From JAVZJR01 sp037447235 (lineage in GTDB: Archaea; Micrarchaeota; Micrarchaeia; Anstonellales; Bilamarchaeaceae), in contig JBBIHC010000013.1 of the NCBI GenBank assembly GCA_037447235.1, forward strand, positions 1 through 28,712: a DNA stretch of 28,712 nt, read 5' to 3'. The position numbers and the translations under genes were made by a program. Shown in pieces: positions 6,479-14,373 of this stretch; the stretch's first letter is position 1; each line of letters opens with the position of its first letter. Under the pieces are notes generated by a model that made no database searches, had not been told where the DNA came from, and saw only the letters and a program-made list of their open reading frames with translations.

Positions 6479-7660
6479 ATTGTGTTGTTTTCGCGAAGGA
6501 AAATGCAAAAACTCTGTTTTGCCCAGCGTTTTTTCTATTACTTCATCAATCGCCATTCTCTTCTCAGCCTCCTCCAGCCTCTCCTTTTTTGCCCTTGTCG
6601 CAGGGCTGCCGCGGGCAACAAGAGAGCAGCAGTCCTTGTATTTCTCTATTGACGGCAGGTAGGTCCCTATTTTCTGCGCCAGCGCCACTATCTCTTCCTT
6701 GTCCATTGCGACAAGAGGGCGATAGACCGGCTTTTCAGCCACCGCATCCGCCGCCGCGATATTTTCAGCTGTCTGGGATGCAACCTGCCCAAGGCTGTCC
6801 CCAGTGATTATCCCCGCGTAGTTGAATTTTTCGGCAAGCCTGTTCGCAAGCCTGATGAGAAACCTGCGGAAAAGCACTGCCTCCTCCCTTGCAGGCAGCA
6901 CGGCGGATTTTGCGTAAAACTCGTCGTATGGTGCAAGATACAGCCCCATCTCTTTTCCTGAATATTCCGCAAGCTTTTCGCATATGTTCGCTATCTTGCT
7001 TTTTTTCACTGCGGCGCTGTCCATCATTCCGTGCACATGCAGAAGGTCGACAACGGCGCCGCGCTTCATCATAAGCCATGCGGCAACCGGCGAGTCTATG
7101 CCGCCGGAAAAAAGGCACAGGAACCTGCCGCTGCTCCCGACCGGCAGCCCGCCCAGCCCGTCTTCCCTGCTGCCGCTAACGATTATCTCGTCATCAAGTA
7201 TCTCAACATTCAACTCCGCATCAGCGTCTTTCATGTCCGTGCTGAATCCCATCTTCTCAAGCATTCTGCCAAGATGCCTGCCAACCTCCGGCGAAGTCAT
7301 CGGAAATTTTTTGTCAACCCTCTTGGTCTCTATCCTTATTTTTCTGCCCCGGTGCGTTTCAGCGATATCGGCAACAGCCCTTTCCAACGATTCGAAGTCC
7401 TTTCCGACCGCATAACCGAACGAGAACCATCTGATGCCGAAAACGCATTTCAGCTTGTCCATTATCGGCCGCGCGCCCTCCGCATCGTCCAGGCGGATTA
7501 TCATCCTTGATGCCTTTCTTTCTATCGCCCGGCAACCTCCCTCTACGAGCTTTCGCCTTATGTTTTCCAGCAATGCCTTCTCAAAACTGCCCCTGTTCTT
7601 TCCCTTTAGCGCGATTTCGGCATAATGGATGGTTATGACTGGAGCGCATTTTCCCCCCAA
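6470..7660 (-). CDS. thiI: ThiI-like tRNA sulfurtransferase (THUMP plus PP-loop), no rhodanese domain
   Basis: ThiI activates tRNA U8 by adenylation and adds sulfur to make 4-thiouridine; some homologues also serve thiazole synthesis. The 396-residue protein has an N-terminal ferredoxin-like/THUMP region (to about 165), with ITIHYAEIALKGKNRGSFE at its start. The PP-loop ATPase motif SGGIDSPVAAW is at about 185-195. A C-terminal YKDCCSLVARGSP carries a Cys pair (C344-C345) where the family has its conserved catalytic Cys. There is no rhodanese domain, as in most archaeal members. TTG at 7660 is the likely start because GGTGAT (7664-7669) lies just before it. The ATG at 7650 is in another frame. 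Confidence 0.9.
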   Translation of the reverse strand: MGGKCAPVITIHYAEIALKGKNRGSFEKALLENIRRKLVEGGCRAIERKASRMIIRLDDAEGARPIMDKLKCVFGIRWFSFGYAVGKDFESLERAVADIAETHRGRKIRIETKRVDKKFPMTSPEVGRHLGRMLEKMGFSTDMKDADAELNVEILDDEIIVSGSREDGLGGLPVGSSGRFLCLFSGGIDSPVAAWLMMKRGAVVDLLHVHGMMDSAAVKKSKIANICEKLAEYSGKEMGLYLAPYDEFYAKSAVLPAREEAVLFRRFLIRLANRLAEKFNYAGIITGDSLGQVASQTAENIAAADAVAEKPVYRPLVAMDKEEIVALAQKIGTYLPSIEKYKDCCSLVARGSPATRAKKERLEEAEKRMAIDEVIEKTLGKTEFLHFPSRKQHNSL

Positions 7661-7695
7661 GCAATCACCGCTGATGCTGCGCTGGCTGCATCCCC

Positions 7696-8328
7696 CTAGT
7701 TGCATACTTCTTTTTCTATCATTCTCGTCTCGGTAACATTGCCGCATACTTCGGTTACCCGCGTTATTGTCCTGCATTCCTCGGCATAGGCGGGATAAAG
7801 CACTGCCACGGTGCAGGTCGTGGTGGTAACCTTGCCCGGCTCGATGCTGTATATCTGCACAAAATCAAACAGTTCCTTCTTGCCGGGCTCTATCCTCTTT
7901 GTCTGCGGATCCTTCACATACACGGCCTTCCCCTGGATGAAAGTCGCGCCCACTGTCCAGGTGCCGCTGGCATTGTCGTTGTTTGTTATCTCAAGCACGC
8001 ACCGCTTGTTTGCGCGCGTGCATTTGTCCATGCATTCTTCAAGATTTTTGCCGGCGCAGCCGTCTCCTGCCATGCAAATATCATACTCCTGCACCTGGCC
8101 CGCGGTGTAAAGGAGCTCCTTCCTGCTGCATTCCTGTGTTGCAACCGAAAGGTTCTCGCACGCCACTGCCGGATAAGATTCCTCTTCATATATAATAGTG
8201 CAATTCTGCCCCCTCCCGTTTGCGGCCGCGGTTTCGCCGCCGGGCAACGGCGGCAGTTCGATGCAGCCGGACAAAACAGCCAGGCTGGACGCCAGAACAA
8301 CCAAACCGAACAACAGACAATTTTTCAA
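7696..8328 (-). CDS. Cys-rich lipoprotein of unknown function
   Basis: A TTG start at 8328 is supported by GGTGG (8334-8338) five bases upstream. The first 22 residues form a lipoprotein-type signal: a short basic start, a hydrophobic run and the lipobox LSGC (19-22). The remaining region of the 210-residue protein is extracytoplasmic, with about 12 further cysteines that probably form disulfides and several N-x-S/T sites. The middle part (EITNNDNASGTWTVG and on) looks like a small beta-sandwich. A tail RVTEVCGNVTETRMIEKEVC has two final Cys. I do not recognise the family. The gene ends 35 bp before thiI and may be its promoter-proximal operon partner. Confidence 0.72.
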   Translation of the reverse strand: MKNCLLFGLVVLASSLAVLSGCIELPPLPGGETAAANGRGQNCTIIYEEESYPAVACENLSVATQECSRKELLYTAGQVQEYDICMAGDGCAGKNLEECMDKCTRANKRCVLEITNNDNASGTWTVGATFIQGKAVYVKDPQTKRIEPGKKELFDFVQIYSIEPGKVTTTTCTVAVLYPAYAEECRTITRVTEVCGNVTETRMIEKEVCN

Positions 8329-8361
8329 GGTGACCACCGATACAAAACAATATGTGATATT

Positions 8362-8379
8362 TTGCTTTTGCAAAAGCAA
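8362..8379. promoter_or_regulatory. Perfect 18-bp palindrome beside the uS12 promoter
   Basis: TTGCTTTTGCAAAAGCAA is identical to its own reverse complement. It ends two bases before the TATA box at 8382-8389, where TFB or a repressor would bind for rightward transcription. For leftward transcription it lies between the TATA box and the start site. It is a plausible operator for the divergent lipoprotein and uS12 genes. Confidence 0.5.
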
Positions 8380-8381
8380 TG

Positions 8382-8389
8382 TTTATAAA
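8382..8389. promoter_or_regulatory. TATA box between the divergent lipoprotein and uS12 genes
   Basis: TTTATAAA sits within the palindrome GTTTATAAAC (8381-8390) and can work in both directions. To the right it gives a uS12 leader of about 50 nt with a GGTGG site at 8453-8457. To the left it gives a leader of about 30 nt for the lipoprotein. Confidence 0.55.
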
Positions 8390-8461
8390 CCCTCGCCAGT
8401 AAAAAAATAAAACACGAGTTTTTTCGTATAAACAGCATAAATTATTGTTTAAGGTGGATTG

Positions 8462-8902
8462 ATGGGCAAGAAAGGAAAGAATGGAGAGTTTGCAGGACGC
8501 AACCTGCTGCGAAACAGGAAAAAAAGAAGGTGGCTTTCAAAGCGCTTCAAGAGAAAGACGCTCAGGCTGAAGGAGAGGTTTGACCCGCTGGAAGGCGCGC
8601 CCCAGGCAAGAGGGATAGTGCTGGAAAAGATAGTGCTTGAGCAAAAGCAGCCGCACTCGGGCTTGGTCAAGTGCGTAAAGGTTCAGCTCGTGAAGAACGG
8701 AAAAATCGTAAGCGCGCACGCAGTAAGGGACAAGAGCATCTCTTTCATAGACGAGCACGATGAGGTTCTCATCGCCGGGCTGGGCGGCTCTCAAAGGGGG
8801 CAGATGGGCTCCATCCCGGGCGTCAGGTACAAGGTAGTCGCGGTCAACAACGCGGACCTGCAGATGCTCAGAAAAGGAAAGAAGGAGAAGCCGAAGAGGT
8901 GA
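8462..8902 (+). CDS. rpsL: 30S ribosomal protein uS12
   Basis: uS12 lies at the decoding centre of the small subunit. The 146-residue archaeal-length product is very basic at its N-terminus and carries FDPLEGAPQARGIVLEK and SFIDEHDEVLIAGLGG, both near-invariant in archaeal and eukaryotic S12/S23. The usual KQPNSAIRK loop reads KQPHSGLVK here, a small departure in the functional loop. The ATG at 8462 follows GGTGG (8453-8457) by four bases; TTG at 8459 is an unlikely alternative. It opens the uS12-uS7-EF-2 cluster, an arrangement shared with many archaea and with the bacterial str operon. Confidence 0.97.
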   Translation: MGKKGKNGEFAGRNLLRNRKKRRWLSKRFKRKTLRLKERFDPLEGAPQARGIVLEKIVLEQKQPHSGLVKCVKVQLVKNGKIVSAHAVRDKSISFIDEHDEVLIAGLGGSQRGQMGSIPGVRYKVVAVNNADLQMLRKGKKEKPKR

Positions 8903-8906
8903 AGCG

Positions 8907-9512
8907 ATGGACAAGCTATTTGGCAAATATCCGCTTGACGGGATAACGATAAATGACAGGAGCCTTGCGCAGGTGATATCGCTAAGGCAGGTAAGCGTTC
9001 CGCACACATTCGCCAGGCACAAAAAGAAAACCTTCGGGAAGATGGAGGTGAACATAGTTGAGCGGCTCATCAACAAGCTCATGAGGGGCGGAACCGGAGA
9101 GAAGACCTCCGGCAAGGTCATCCGCACCCAGGGCAGGCTTCAGGGCAAAAAACTAAGACTGATGAGGACTGTTGAAAAGACCTTCGCAATGATAGAGGAA
9201 AAGACAAAGGAAAACCCGGTCCAGGTGCTTGTCCGGGCGCTGGAAAACGCCGCGCCAAACGAGGACGTTACGAGGGTATCCTACGGCGGCGTGAGCTACC
9301 AGATCGCAGTTGACGTGTCCGCGACAAGAAGGCTCGACCTTGCCCTGAGAAATATCACGCTTGCAGCGCTTATGGGCACCTTTAACAAGAAAAAAACGCT
9401 CGCCACTTCCCTGGCAGACGAGATAATATTCACGGCAAAGGGGGACCTGCAGAACAGCTACGCGATAAAAAAGAAGGATGAAATCGAGCGCATCGCAAGA
9501 AGCGCAAGATAG
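8907..9512 (+). CDS. rpsG: 30S ribosomal protein uS7
   Basis: uS7 initiates assembly of the small-subunit head and contacts E-site tRNA. The 201-residue product has VERLINKLMRGGTGEKTSGK, ENPVQVLVRALENAAP and YGGVSYQIAVDVSATRRLDLA, all characteristic of archaeal/eukaryotic S7/S5. Its C-terminal RIARSAR tail matches the family ending. GAGGTGA (8896-8902) overlaps the uS12 stop and acts as the ribosome binding site, so translation of the two genes is probably coupled. The length and order are those expected between uS12 and EF-2. Confidence 0.97.
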   Translation: MDKLFGKYPLDGITINDRSLAQVISLRQVSVPHTFARHKKKTFGKMEVNIVERLINKLMRGGTGEKTSGKVIRTQGRLQGKKLRLMRTVEKTFAMIEEKTKENPVQVLVRALENAAPNEDVTRVSYGGVSYQIAVDVSATRRLDLALRNITLAALMGTFNKKKTLATSLADEIIFTAKGDLQNSYAIKKKDEIERIARSAR

Positions 9513-9543
9513 CTTTTCTTAATTTTCATTGGTGGGATGAAAT

Positions 9544-11736
9544 ATGGCACGAAAGGAATTCGTAGTTGAAGAAGTTCAGAAAATGATGGAAAATATTGAC
9601 AACGTGCGCAACGTGGCAATCGTCGCACATGTGGACCACGGAAAAACGACTTTGACCGACAGCCTTGTCGCCCGCGCAGGCCTGATAAGCAAGGAGCTCG
9701 CAGGCGCGCAAAGATGGACTGATTTTGACGAGCAGGAGCAGGCGAGGGGCATCACGATAAAATCTGCCAACATCTCCCTGGGCTTTTCTTTTGAAGGCAA
9801 GGATTATCTCATAAACCTGATAGACACGCCGGGCCATGTGGATTTCGGTTTTCACGTCGTCCGCGCGATGAGGGCTGTTGACGGCATCTGCCTGGTTGTT
9901 GACGCAGTGGAGGGGGTTATGCCGCAGACGGAGACCAACCTCAGGCAGGCGCTGAAAGAAAGGGCCAAACCGGTGCTGTTCATAAACAAGATAGACCGGC
10001 TCATCAACGAGCTCAAGCTCGACTCCAAGCAGATGCAGCAAAGATTCCTGAACATAATAATGCAGGTAAACAAGATAATTTCCACAAACGCGCCGCCTGA
10101 CAAGAAGGATGACTGGCTGATAGATGTAAACAAGGGAAATGTCGCGTTCGGCACTGCTTTCAACAAATGGGCGCTATCAATCAAGTCAATGAAAAAGTTC
10201 AGCATCACTTTCAAGGAGATGTATGAGAAATGCATAGAAGGCGATCACAAATACCTTGTTGAAAGAAGCCCGCTTGACGAGGTTCTTCTTGAGATGATAA
10301 TAACCCACCTGCCTCCGCCAAACATAGCCCAGCCCTACCGTATCCCGGTGCTGTGGAAAGAAGGGGACTTGAACAGCGATATCGGAAAGGCGATGGTGGC
10401 CTGCGACCCGAAAGCTAAAACTGTTGGCGTCTGCTTTGGCATCGTTTACGACGAGCACGCCGGCGAGGTCGCGGTATTGCGGCTTTTTTCAGGCACGGCA
10501 GAAAAAGGGCAGGAGCTTTACATCTATTCAAAAAAGACATTTGGCAAGGTCCAGCAGGTAGGCATTTATATGGGCCCGGACCGGGTCCCGGCCGAGCGGG
10601 TTACGGCGGGCAACATAGGGGCGGTGGTCGGCCTCAAAGACATTTATGTCGGCGAGACGATATCCGCCGAACCCATAGAGCCGTTTGAGCAGATAAAACA
10701 CTACTCCGAGCCGGTCATCACGAAATCCATAGATGTAAAAGAGCAGAAAGACCTTCCGCGGCTGATAGAAGCGCTCAGGAGCATATCAAAGGAGGACCCG
10801 ACCCTGAAAGTCCAGCTTGCCGAGACCGGCGAACACCTCATAAGCGGAAACGGCGAGCTCCATCTTGAGATAATAGAATACAAGATAAAAAACGAGAAGA
10901 AAATACCCATCGTAACCTCCCCCCCGATTGTTGTTTACCGGGAGGCGATTTTCGGCAAATCGCCGGTTGTTGAAGGAAAATCACCGAACAAGCATAACCG
11001 CCTGAAAGTTACCGTTGAGCCGCTGGAGCCGGCAATCATAAATGCGATAACCGAAGGAAGCATAAAAGAAGGAAGGCCGAAAGGCAAGGAAATATCAGAA
11101 AAGCTCATCTCGCTTGGGATGGACAGGGAGGAAGCCAAGAATGTCTATGACATACACAACGCGAGCATTTTCATAAACGCAACAAAAGGCATCCAGTACC
11201 TGAACGAAGTTGAAGAACTCATCATCCAGGGTTTTGAGGAAGCGCTTGACCAGGGCCCGCTTGCGAAGGAAAGGGTAACGGGCGTCAAGGTCAAGCTTGT
11301 TGACGCCACGCTGCACGAAGACAATGTCCACCGCGGACCGGCGCAGATGATTCCAACAATAAAAAGGGCGATTTATGCGGCTTTGCTTATGGCAAATGCC
11401 TCATTGCTTGAGCCAAAACAGAAAGTACTGATAAACACGCTGCAGGAATACGCCGGAAACGTGATAACGCTGACGAACGGCAGGAGAGGCCAGCTGATAG
11501 ACATGCAGCAGGAGGGCGAAAACACCACCATAACGACGCTGCTTCCTGTTGCCGAAATGTTCGGCTTTGCCAACGACCTTCGCGGCGTAACGCAGGGCCG
11601 CGCAATCTGGTATCAGGAATATGCCGGCTACCATCCAATGCCAAAGGAGCTGGTTGCCAAAGTGATAAGGCAGATAAGGGAAAGAAAGGGGGAGAAGCCT
11701 GAGCCGCCGACAGCCCAGTTCTTCCTTGAACAATAA
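9544..11736 (+). CDS. fusA: Translation elongation factor 2 (EF-2)
   Basis: EF-2 drives GTP-dependent ribosomal translocation. The 730-residue product has G1 AHVDHGKTT (28-36), G3 DTPGH (94-98), G4 NKID (148-151), and full-length domains II-V. The domain IV tip reads HEDNVHRGPAQMIPT with the putative diphthamide His at H596 (codon 11329-11331), so the site for diphthamide is present; no diphthamide-synthesis gene lies in this window. After DTPGHVDF the sequence is GFHVVRAMRAVDG, where archaeal EF-2 usually has GGDV, a local change near switch II. Start: GGTGG at 9531-9535, then ATG at 9544. It ends overlapping an ATG (TAATG) just before the pyrophosphatase gene. Confidence 0.97.
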   Translation: MARKEFVVEEVQKMMENIDNVRNVAIVAHVDHGKTTLTDSLVARAGLISKELAGAQRWTDFDEQEQARGITIKSANISLGFSFEGKDYLINLIDTPGHVDFGFHVVRAMRAVDGICLVVDAVEGVMPQTETNLRQALKERAKPVLFINKIDRLINELKLDSKQMQQRFLNIIMQVNKIISTNAPPDKKDDWLIDVNKGNVAFGTAFNKWALSIKSMKKFSITFKEMYEKCIEGDHKYLVERSPLDEVLLEMIITHLPPPNIAQPYRIPVLWKEGDLNSDIGKAMVACDPKAKTVGVCFGIVYDEHAGEVAVLRLFSGTAEKGQELYIYSKKTFGKVQQVGIYMGPDRVPAERVTAGNIGAVVGLKDIYVGETISAEPIEPFEQIKHYSEPVITKSIDVKEQKDLPRLIEALRSISKEDPTLKVQLAETGEHLISGNGELHLEIIEYKIKNEKKIPIVTSPPIVVYREAIFGKSPVVEGKSPNKHNRLKVTVEPLEPAIINAITEGSIKEGRPKGKEISEKLISLGMDREEAKNVYDIHNASIFINATKGIQYLNEVEELIIQGFEEALDQGPLAKERVTGVKVKLVDATLHEDNVHRGPAQMIPTIKRAIYAALLMANASLLEPKQKVLINTLQEYAGNVITLTNGRRGQLIDMQQEGENTTITTLLPVAEMFGFANDLRGVTQGRAIWYQEYAGYHPMPKELVAKVIRQIRERKGEKPEPPTAQFFLEQ

Positions 11737-11747
11737 TGCTGGTGGGT

Positions 11748-12341
11748 ATGGACATATTTTTTGCAACATCAAACCAGCACAAATTCATTGAAGCCGGAAG
11801 AGTATTCGCAAAAAGCGCGCCGGCAGGCTTCCGCCCCAGGCACTTTGCTTTTGCCCACCGGGAAATACGTTCAGACGACCTGGGCGAGATCTCGCGGGAG
11901 GCGGTTGCCGCGGCATACGCGCTGCTCAAAAAGCCAGTTTTTGTTGAGGACACCGGGCTTTTCATAGATGCGCTGAACGGCTTTCCCGGAACTTATTCCG
12001 CGTGGGTGCAGCAAAAAATCGGCAACGCGGGGCTCTTGAAGCTACTGGAAGGGAAGAAAGAGCGCTCCGCGCGTTTTGAAACAGTCGTTTCATTCACGCA
12101 GGATGGGGAAGAGATAGTTTCGTTCAGGGGGGTCTGCGGCGGCAGCATAGCCGAAGAAGAGGCGGGAAAGGAAGGGTTCGGCTATGACCCTGTTTTCATC
12201 CCGGCCGGCTATGGGCAGACCTTCGCTGAAAACATAGAATTAAAAAACAACCTCTCGCATAGATATAAATCCATTTCGCTTTTTATTGACTATTTGAAGA
12301 ATAGTCATATTTACGGAAATGAAAGCGGGGTGAAACGTTAA
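11748..12341 (+). CDS. rdgB: XTP/dITP pyrophosphatase (HAM1/RdgB family)
   Basis: The enzyme hydrolyses inosine, xanthosine and other non-canonical purine triphosphates so they are not incorporated into nucleic acids. The 197-residue product begins MDIFFATSNQHKFIEA, matching the family T/S-x-N-x-x-K signature, and continues with VFVEDTGLFIDALNGFPGTYS (catalytic Asp region) and GFGYDPVFIPAG. It ends with LSHRYKSISLFIDYL in place of the usual SHRxxAl. The ATG at 11748 is chosen for the conserved N-terminus and the GGTGGG just before it. The ATG at 11736, overlapping the EF-2 stop, is an alternative adding four residues. It overlaps uS15 by TAATG, so the genes form one transcription unit. Confidence 0.93.
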   Translation: MDIFFATSNQHKFIEAGRVFAKSAPAGFRPRHFAFAHREIRSDDLGEISREAVAAAYALLKKPVFVEDTGLFIDALNGFPGTYSAWVQQKIGNAGLLKLLEGKKERSARFETVVSFTQDGEEIVSFRGVCGGSIAEEEAGKEGFGYDPVFIPAGYGQTFAENIELKNNLSHRYKSISLFIDYLKNSHIYGNESGVKR

Positions 12342-12796
12342 TGGCAAGGTTGCACTCAAGAAAAAAAGGCAAATCTGGCACGAAAATGCCAAAGAGCAGG
12401 GTGAAGCCGGATTGGGTTGGCATTGGGAAAAAAGAGGTTGAGGAAATCATAGCAAAGATGGCAAAGGAAGGCATGCCGCCGGCGAGAATAGGCCTGCTGC
12501 TCAGGGACAAGTACGGCATTCCAAGCGTTTATCCGTTTCTTGGGATGAGGCTCTCGGCTTTTCTGAAAAAAAATGGCCTGGCCGCGCAATATCCGCAGGA
12601 CTTTCTGGACCTGATAAAAAAGGCTGTGAGAATAAACAAGCACCTGAAAGGCTCAAAGAAGGATGTCCATAACAGGACAAAATACCTACACGTCGTGTCA
12701 AAAATAAACAGGCTTGCAAAATACCTGAAAAAGCAAAAGGTGCTGCCGCAGGACTGGAAGTATGATGCCGAGCAGGCCGAATTGCTAGTCAAATGA
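12341..12796 (+). CDS. rpsO: 30S ribosomal protein uS15 (archaeal type)
   Basis: uS15 binds the central domain of 16S rRNA. The 151-residue product begins MARLHSRKKGKSGTKMPKS, as archaeal and eukaryotic members do, and has the archaeal N-terminal extension before the four-helix S15 core. That core carries LIKKAVRINKHLKGSKKD and HNRTKYLHVVSKINRLAKYL. The start overlaps the pyrophosphatase stop (TAATG), with GGGGTGA a few bases upstream. Its end overlaps a possible ATG for the eS1 gene. Confidence 0.96.
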   Translation: MARLHSRKKGKSGTKMPKSRVKPDWVGIGKKEVEEIIAKMAKEGMPPARIGLLLRDKYGIPSVYPFLGMRLSAFLKKNGLAAQYPQDFLDLIKKAVRINKHLKGSKKDVHNRTKYLHVVSKINRLAKYLKKQKVLPQDWKYDAEQAELLVK

Positions 12797-12804
12797 GGGA
12801 TTCC

Positions 12805-13404
12805 ATGGCAGGAAAAAAAGGAACCAAGATCGTTGATAAATGGAAGGCAAAAAGGTGGTTCGCCATCCTTGCCCCGGCTTCTTTTGAGCATAAGCCGATT
12901 GGCGAGATTGTTTCCAGCGATGAGAAAAACCTTGTCAATAGGATAGTAAAAACAAGCCTGCTTGAGCTCGGGATGGGCGGGGCGTCATCGCAGATAGCAA
13001 TGTTCACGAACCTGTTTTTCAGGATAACCGAGGTGAACGGAAGCAATGTCAACACCAAAATAATCGGGCACGAGATCTCACCTTCGCTAATAAAAACATT
13101 CGCCAGAAGGGGAAAAACGCTAATCCACGAAACAGTCAAGATAAAGACTAAGGATGGGGAGAATGTAAGCATAAAGGTAATTGCGGTAACGGCCTCAAAG
13201 GTGAGCGAAAACACAAGAAGAAACATCAGGAATGCCCTCGTTGAAGCAATAAAGAAGATGGCTGAAGAAAAAACATTTGACGAACTTATGCAGGAACTGA
13301 TATACGGCCACATGTCTTCCAAATTGTTTAACAGGCTAAAACAGCTGACAAAGATGAAACGCGTCGAAATCAGAAAATCTGAAAGAATGGAAGCGTTCAA
13401 GTGA
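12805..13404 (+). CDS. rps3ae: 30S ribosomal protein eS1 (S3Ae)
   Basis: eS1 lies at the mRNA exit side of the archaeal/eukaryotic small subunit. The 199-residue product starts MAGKKGTKIVDKWKAKRWF, close to the usual VDKWK.K.W[FY] start. It carries LLELGMGGASSQIAMFTNLFF in the position of a family beta segment and ends with the basic helix KRVEIRKSERMEAF. An ATG at 12793 overlaps the uS15 stop, but the ATG at 12805 is preferred for its family-like N-terminus and the GAGGGA just upstream. It sits in the uS15-eS1-NAC string, so co-transcription is expected. Confidence 0.95.
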   Translation: MAGKKGTKIVDKWKAKRWFAILAPASFEHKPIGEIVSSDEKNLVNRIVKTSLLELGMGGASSQIAMFTNLFFRITEVNGSNVNTKIIGHEISPSLIKTFARRGKTLIHETVKIKTKDGENVSIKVIAVTASKVSENTRRNIRNALVEAIKKMAEEKTFDELMQELIYGHMSSKLFNRLKQLTKMKRVEIRKSERMEAFK

Positions 13405-13425
13405 TTGCGCAATGGTGGTTTTACA

Positions 13426-13761
13426 ATGATGCCTCCGGGCGGGATTGACGCCAAGAAAATGGAGCAGATGATGCGCCAGATGGGCATAAAATCGCGCAAG
13501 ATAGAAGCCGAAAGGGTTGTAATAGAGACGGGCGAGGGGAACTACATTGTCACCGAACCGGAAGTGATTGAGATAGACATGCGCGGCCAGAAGTCCCTGC
13601 AGGTAAGCGGAAACATGGCTTTTGAGGAAAAAATCAGGGACGAGGATGTCCGGCTTGTGGCGGAGCAGACCGGCTGCTCCGAACAAAAAGCCAGGGAAGC
13701 GCTGAGGAAAGCAAAAGGGAACATAGCCGAAGCCATAATGTCGCTGAAAGAGAAAGAATAA
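13426..13761 (+). CDS. nac: Nascent polypeptide-associated complex protein (archaeal NAC)
   Basis: Archaeal NAC is a homodimer that binds nascent chains at the ribosome exit. The 111-residue product has a Met-rich N-terminus (MMPPGGIDAKKMEQMMRQMG), the NAC beta-barrel core (about 20-65, with RVVIETGEGNYIVTEPEV) and a C-terminal UBA domain (about 72-110, VRLVAEQTGCSEQKAREAL, then NIAEAIMSL). GGTGG (13414-13418) lies seven bases before the ATG at 13426. An upstream TTG at 13405 is in frame but has no site. The gene follows eS1 closely, matching its function at the ribosome. Confidence 0.95.
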   Translation: MMPPGGIDAKKMEQMMRQMGIKSRKIEAERVVIETGEGNYIVTEPEVIEIDMRGQKSLQVSGNMAFEEKIRDEDVRLVAEQTGCSEQKAREALRKAKGNIAEAIMSLKEKE

Positions 13762-13786
13762 AAAACACTTCGTGCGATGTTAAACC

Positions 13787-14362
13787 ATGTCAAAAAAAGA
13801 CATATTGCTGTTAATAGCACTAATTTTAGTGGTAGTGTCCGCTGTGAAGATAGCCGAATTCTTCAAGACGAACATCGTAGAGGGCGACGCGACAAAGTTT
13901 GTCGTGGAGGACCTCCATTCAAAATATCCGGGCGCCGACATAGGGGTAATAAGCGTGCAAAGGATGACAAACAAGGAAGGCAGCCAGTATTTTGAGATAA
14001 AGGCGAAAGTTACGAAAAACCAGAATACCCCCTGCCCGGAAAGGATGCACATCTTTTACAACTACCCTGTCCAAAATTTCGTGCCAAGGCAGCCGGAAAT
14101 CATCACCGCCAATTGCGAGGTCTGCACCGACCCGAACTGCATACTTGTTTTCCCGGAAGAGGCAATAATCGCATCGCACTCATTCAACGGGACTGAGGCG
14201 GTTGACGCTTACCTGAAAGCGCATCCGGACACGAAGGCGGCGGTAAGCGAAAGCCGGGATGGGTGGAGCATAACCTGGGATTCGGAGGACGCGGACTACT
14301 ATTATGTTGTGGAGATATTGAAGAATAACAAGGTTGGGAGCGTAAAAAAGATGAATAAGTAA
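13787..14362 (+). CDS. Signal-anchored extracytoplasmic protein of unknown function
   Basis: The 191-residue product starts with MSKKDILLLIALILVVVSAV, a short positive head and one hydrophobic segment (about 6-24), so the rest is likely outside the membrane. The soluble part is mixed alpha/beta with a cluster of four cysteines (near PCPERM, and CEVCTDPNC). It ends in an aromatic strand region DADYYYVVEIL that resembles small secreted domains such as PepSY, but the match is weak. An A-rich TATA-like element at 13757-13766 lies about 26 bp before the ATG, so the gene may have its own leaderless promoter though it closely follows NAC. No family is recognised. Confidence 0.65.
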   Translation: MSKKDILLLIALILVVVSAVKIAEFFKTNIVEGDATKFVVEDLHSKYPGADIGVISVQRMTNKEGSQYFEIKAKVTKNQNTPCPERMHIFYNYPVQNFVPRQPEIITANCEVCTDPNCILVFPEEAIIASHSFNGTEAVDAYLKAHPDTKAAVSESRDGWSITWDSEDADYYYVVEILKNNKVGSVKKMNK

Positions 14363-14373
14363 ACGGTGGTTTT

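Noticed and set aside
13405..13425. TTG at 13405 as NAC start
   Set aside because: It lies directly after the eS1 stop without a binding site, whereas GGTGG is well placed for the ATG at 13426.
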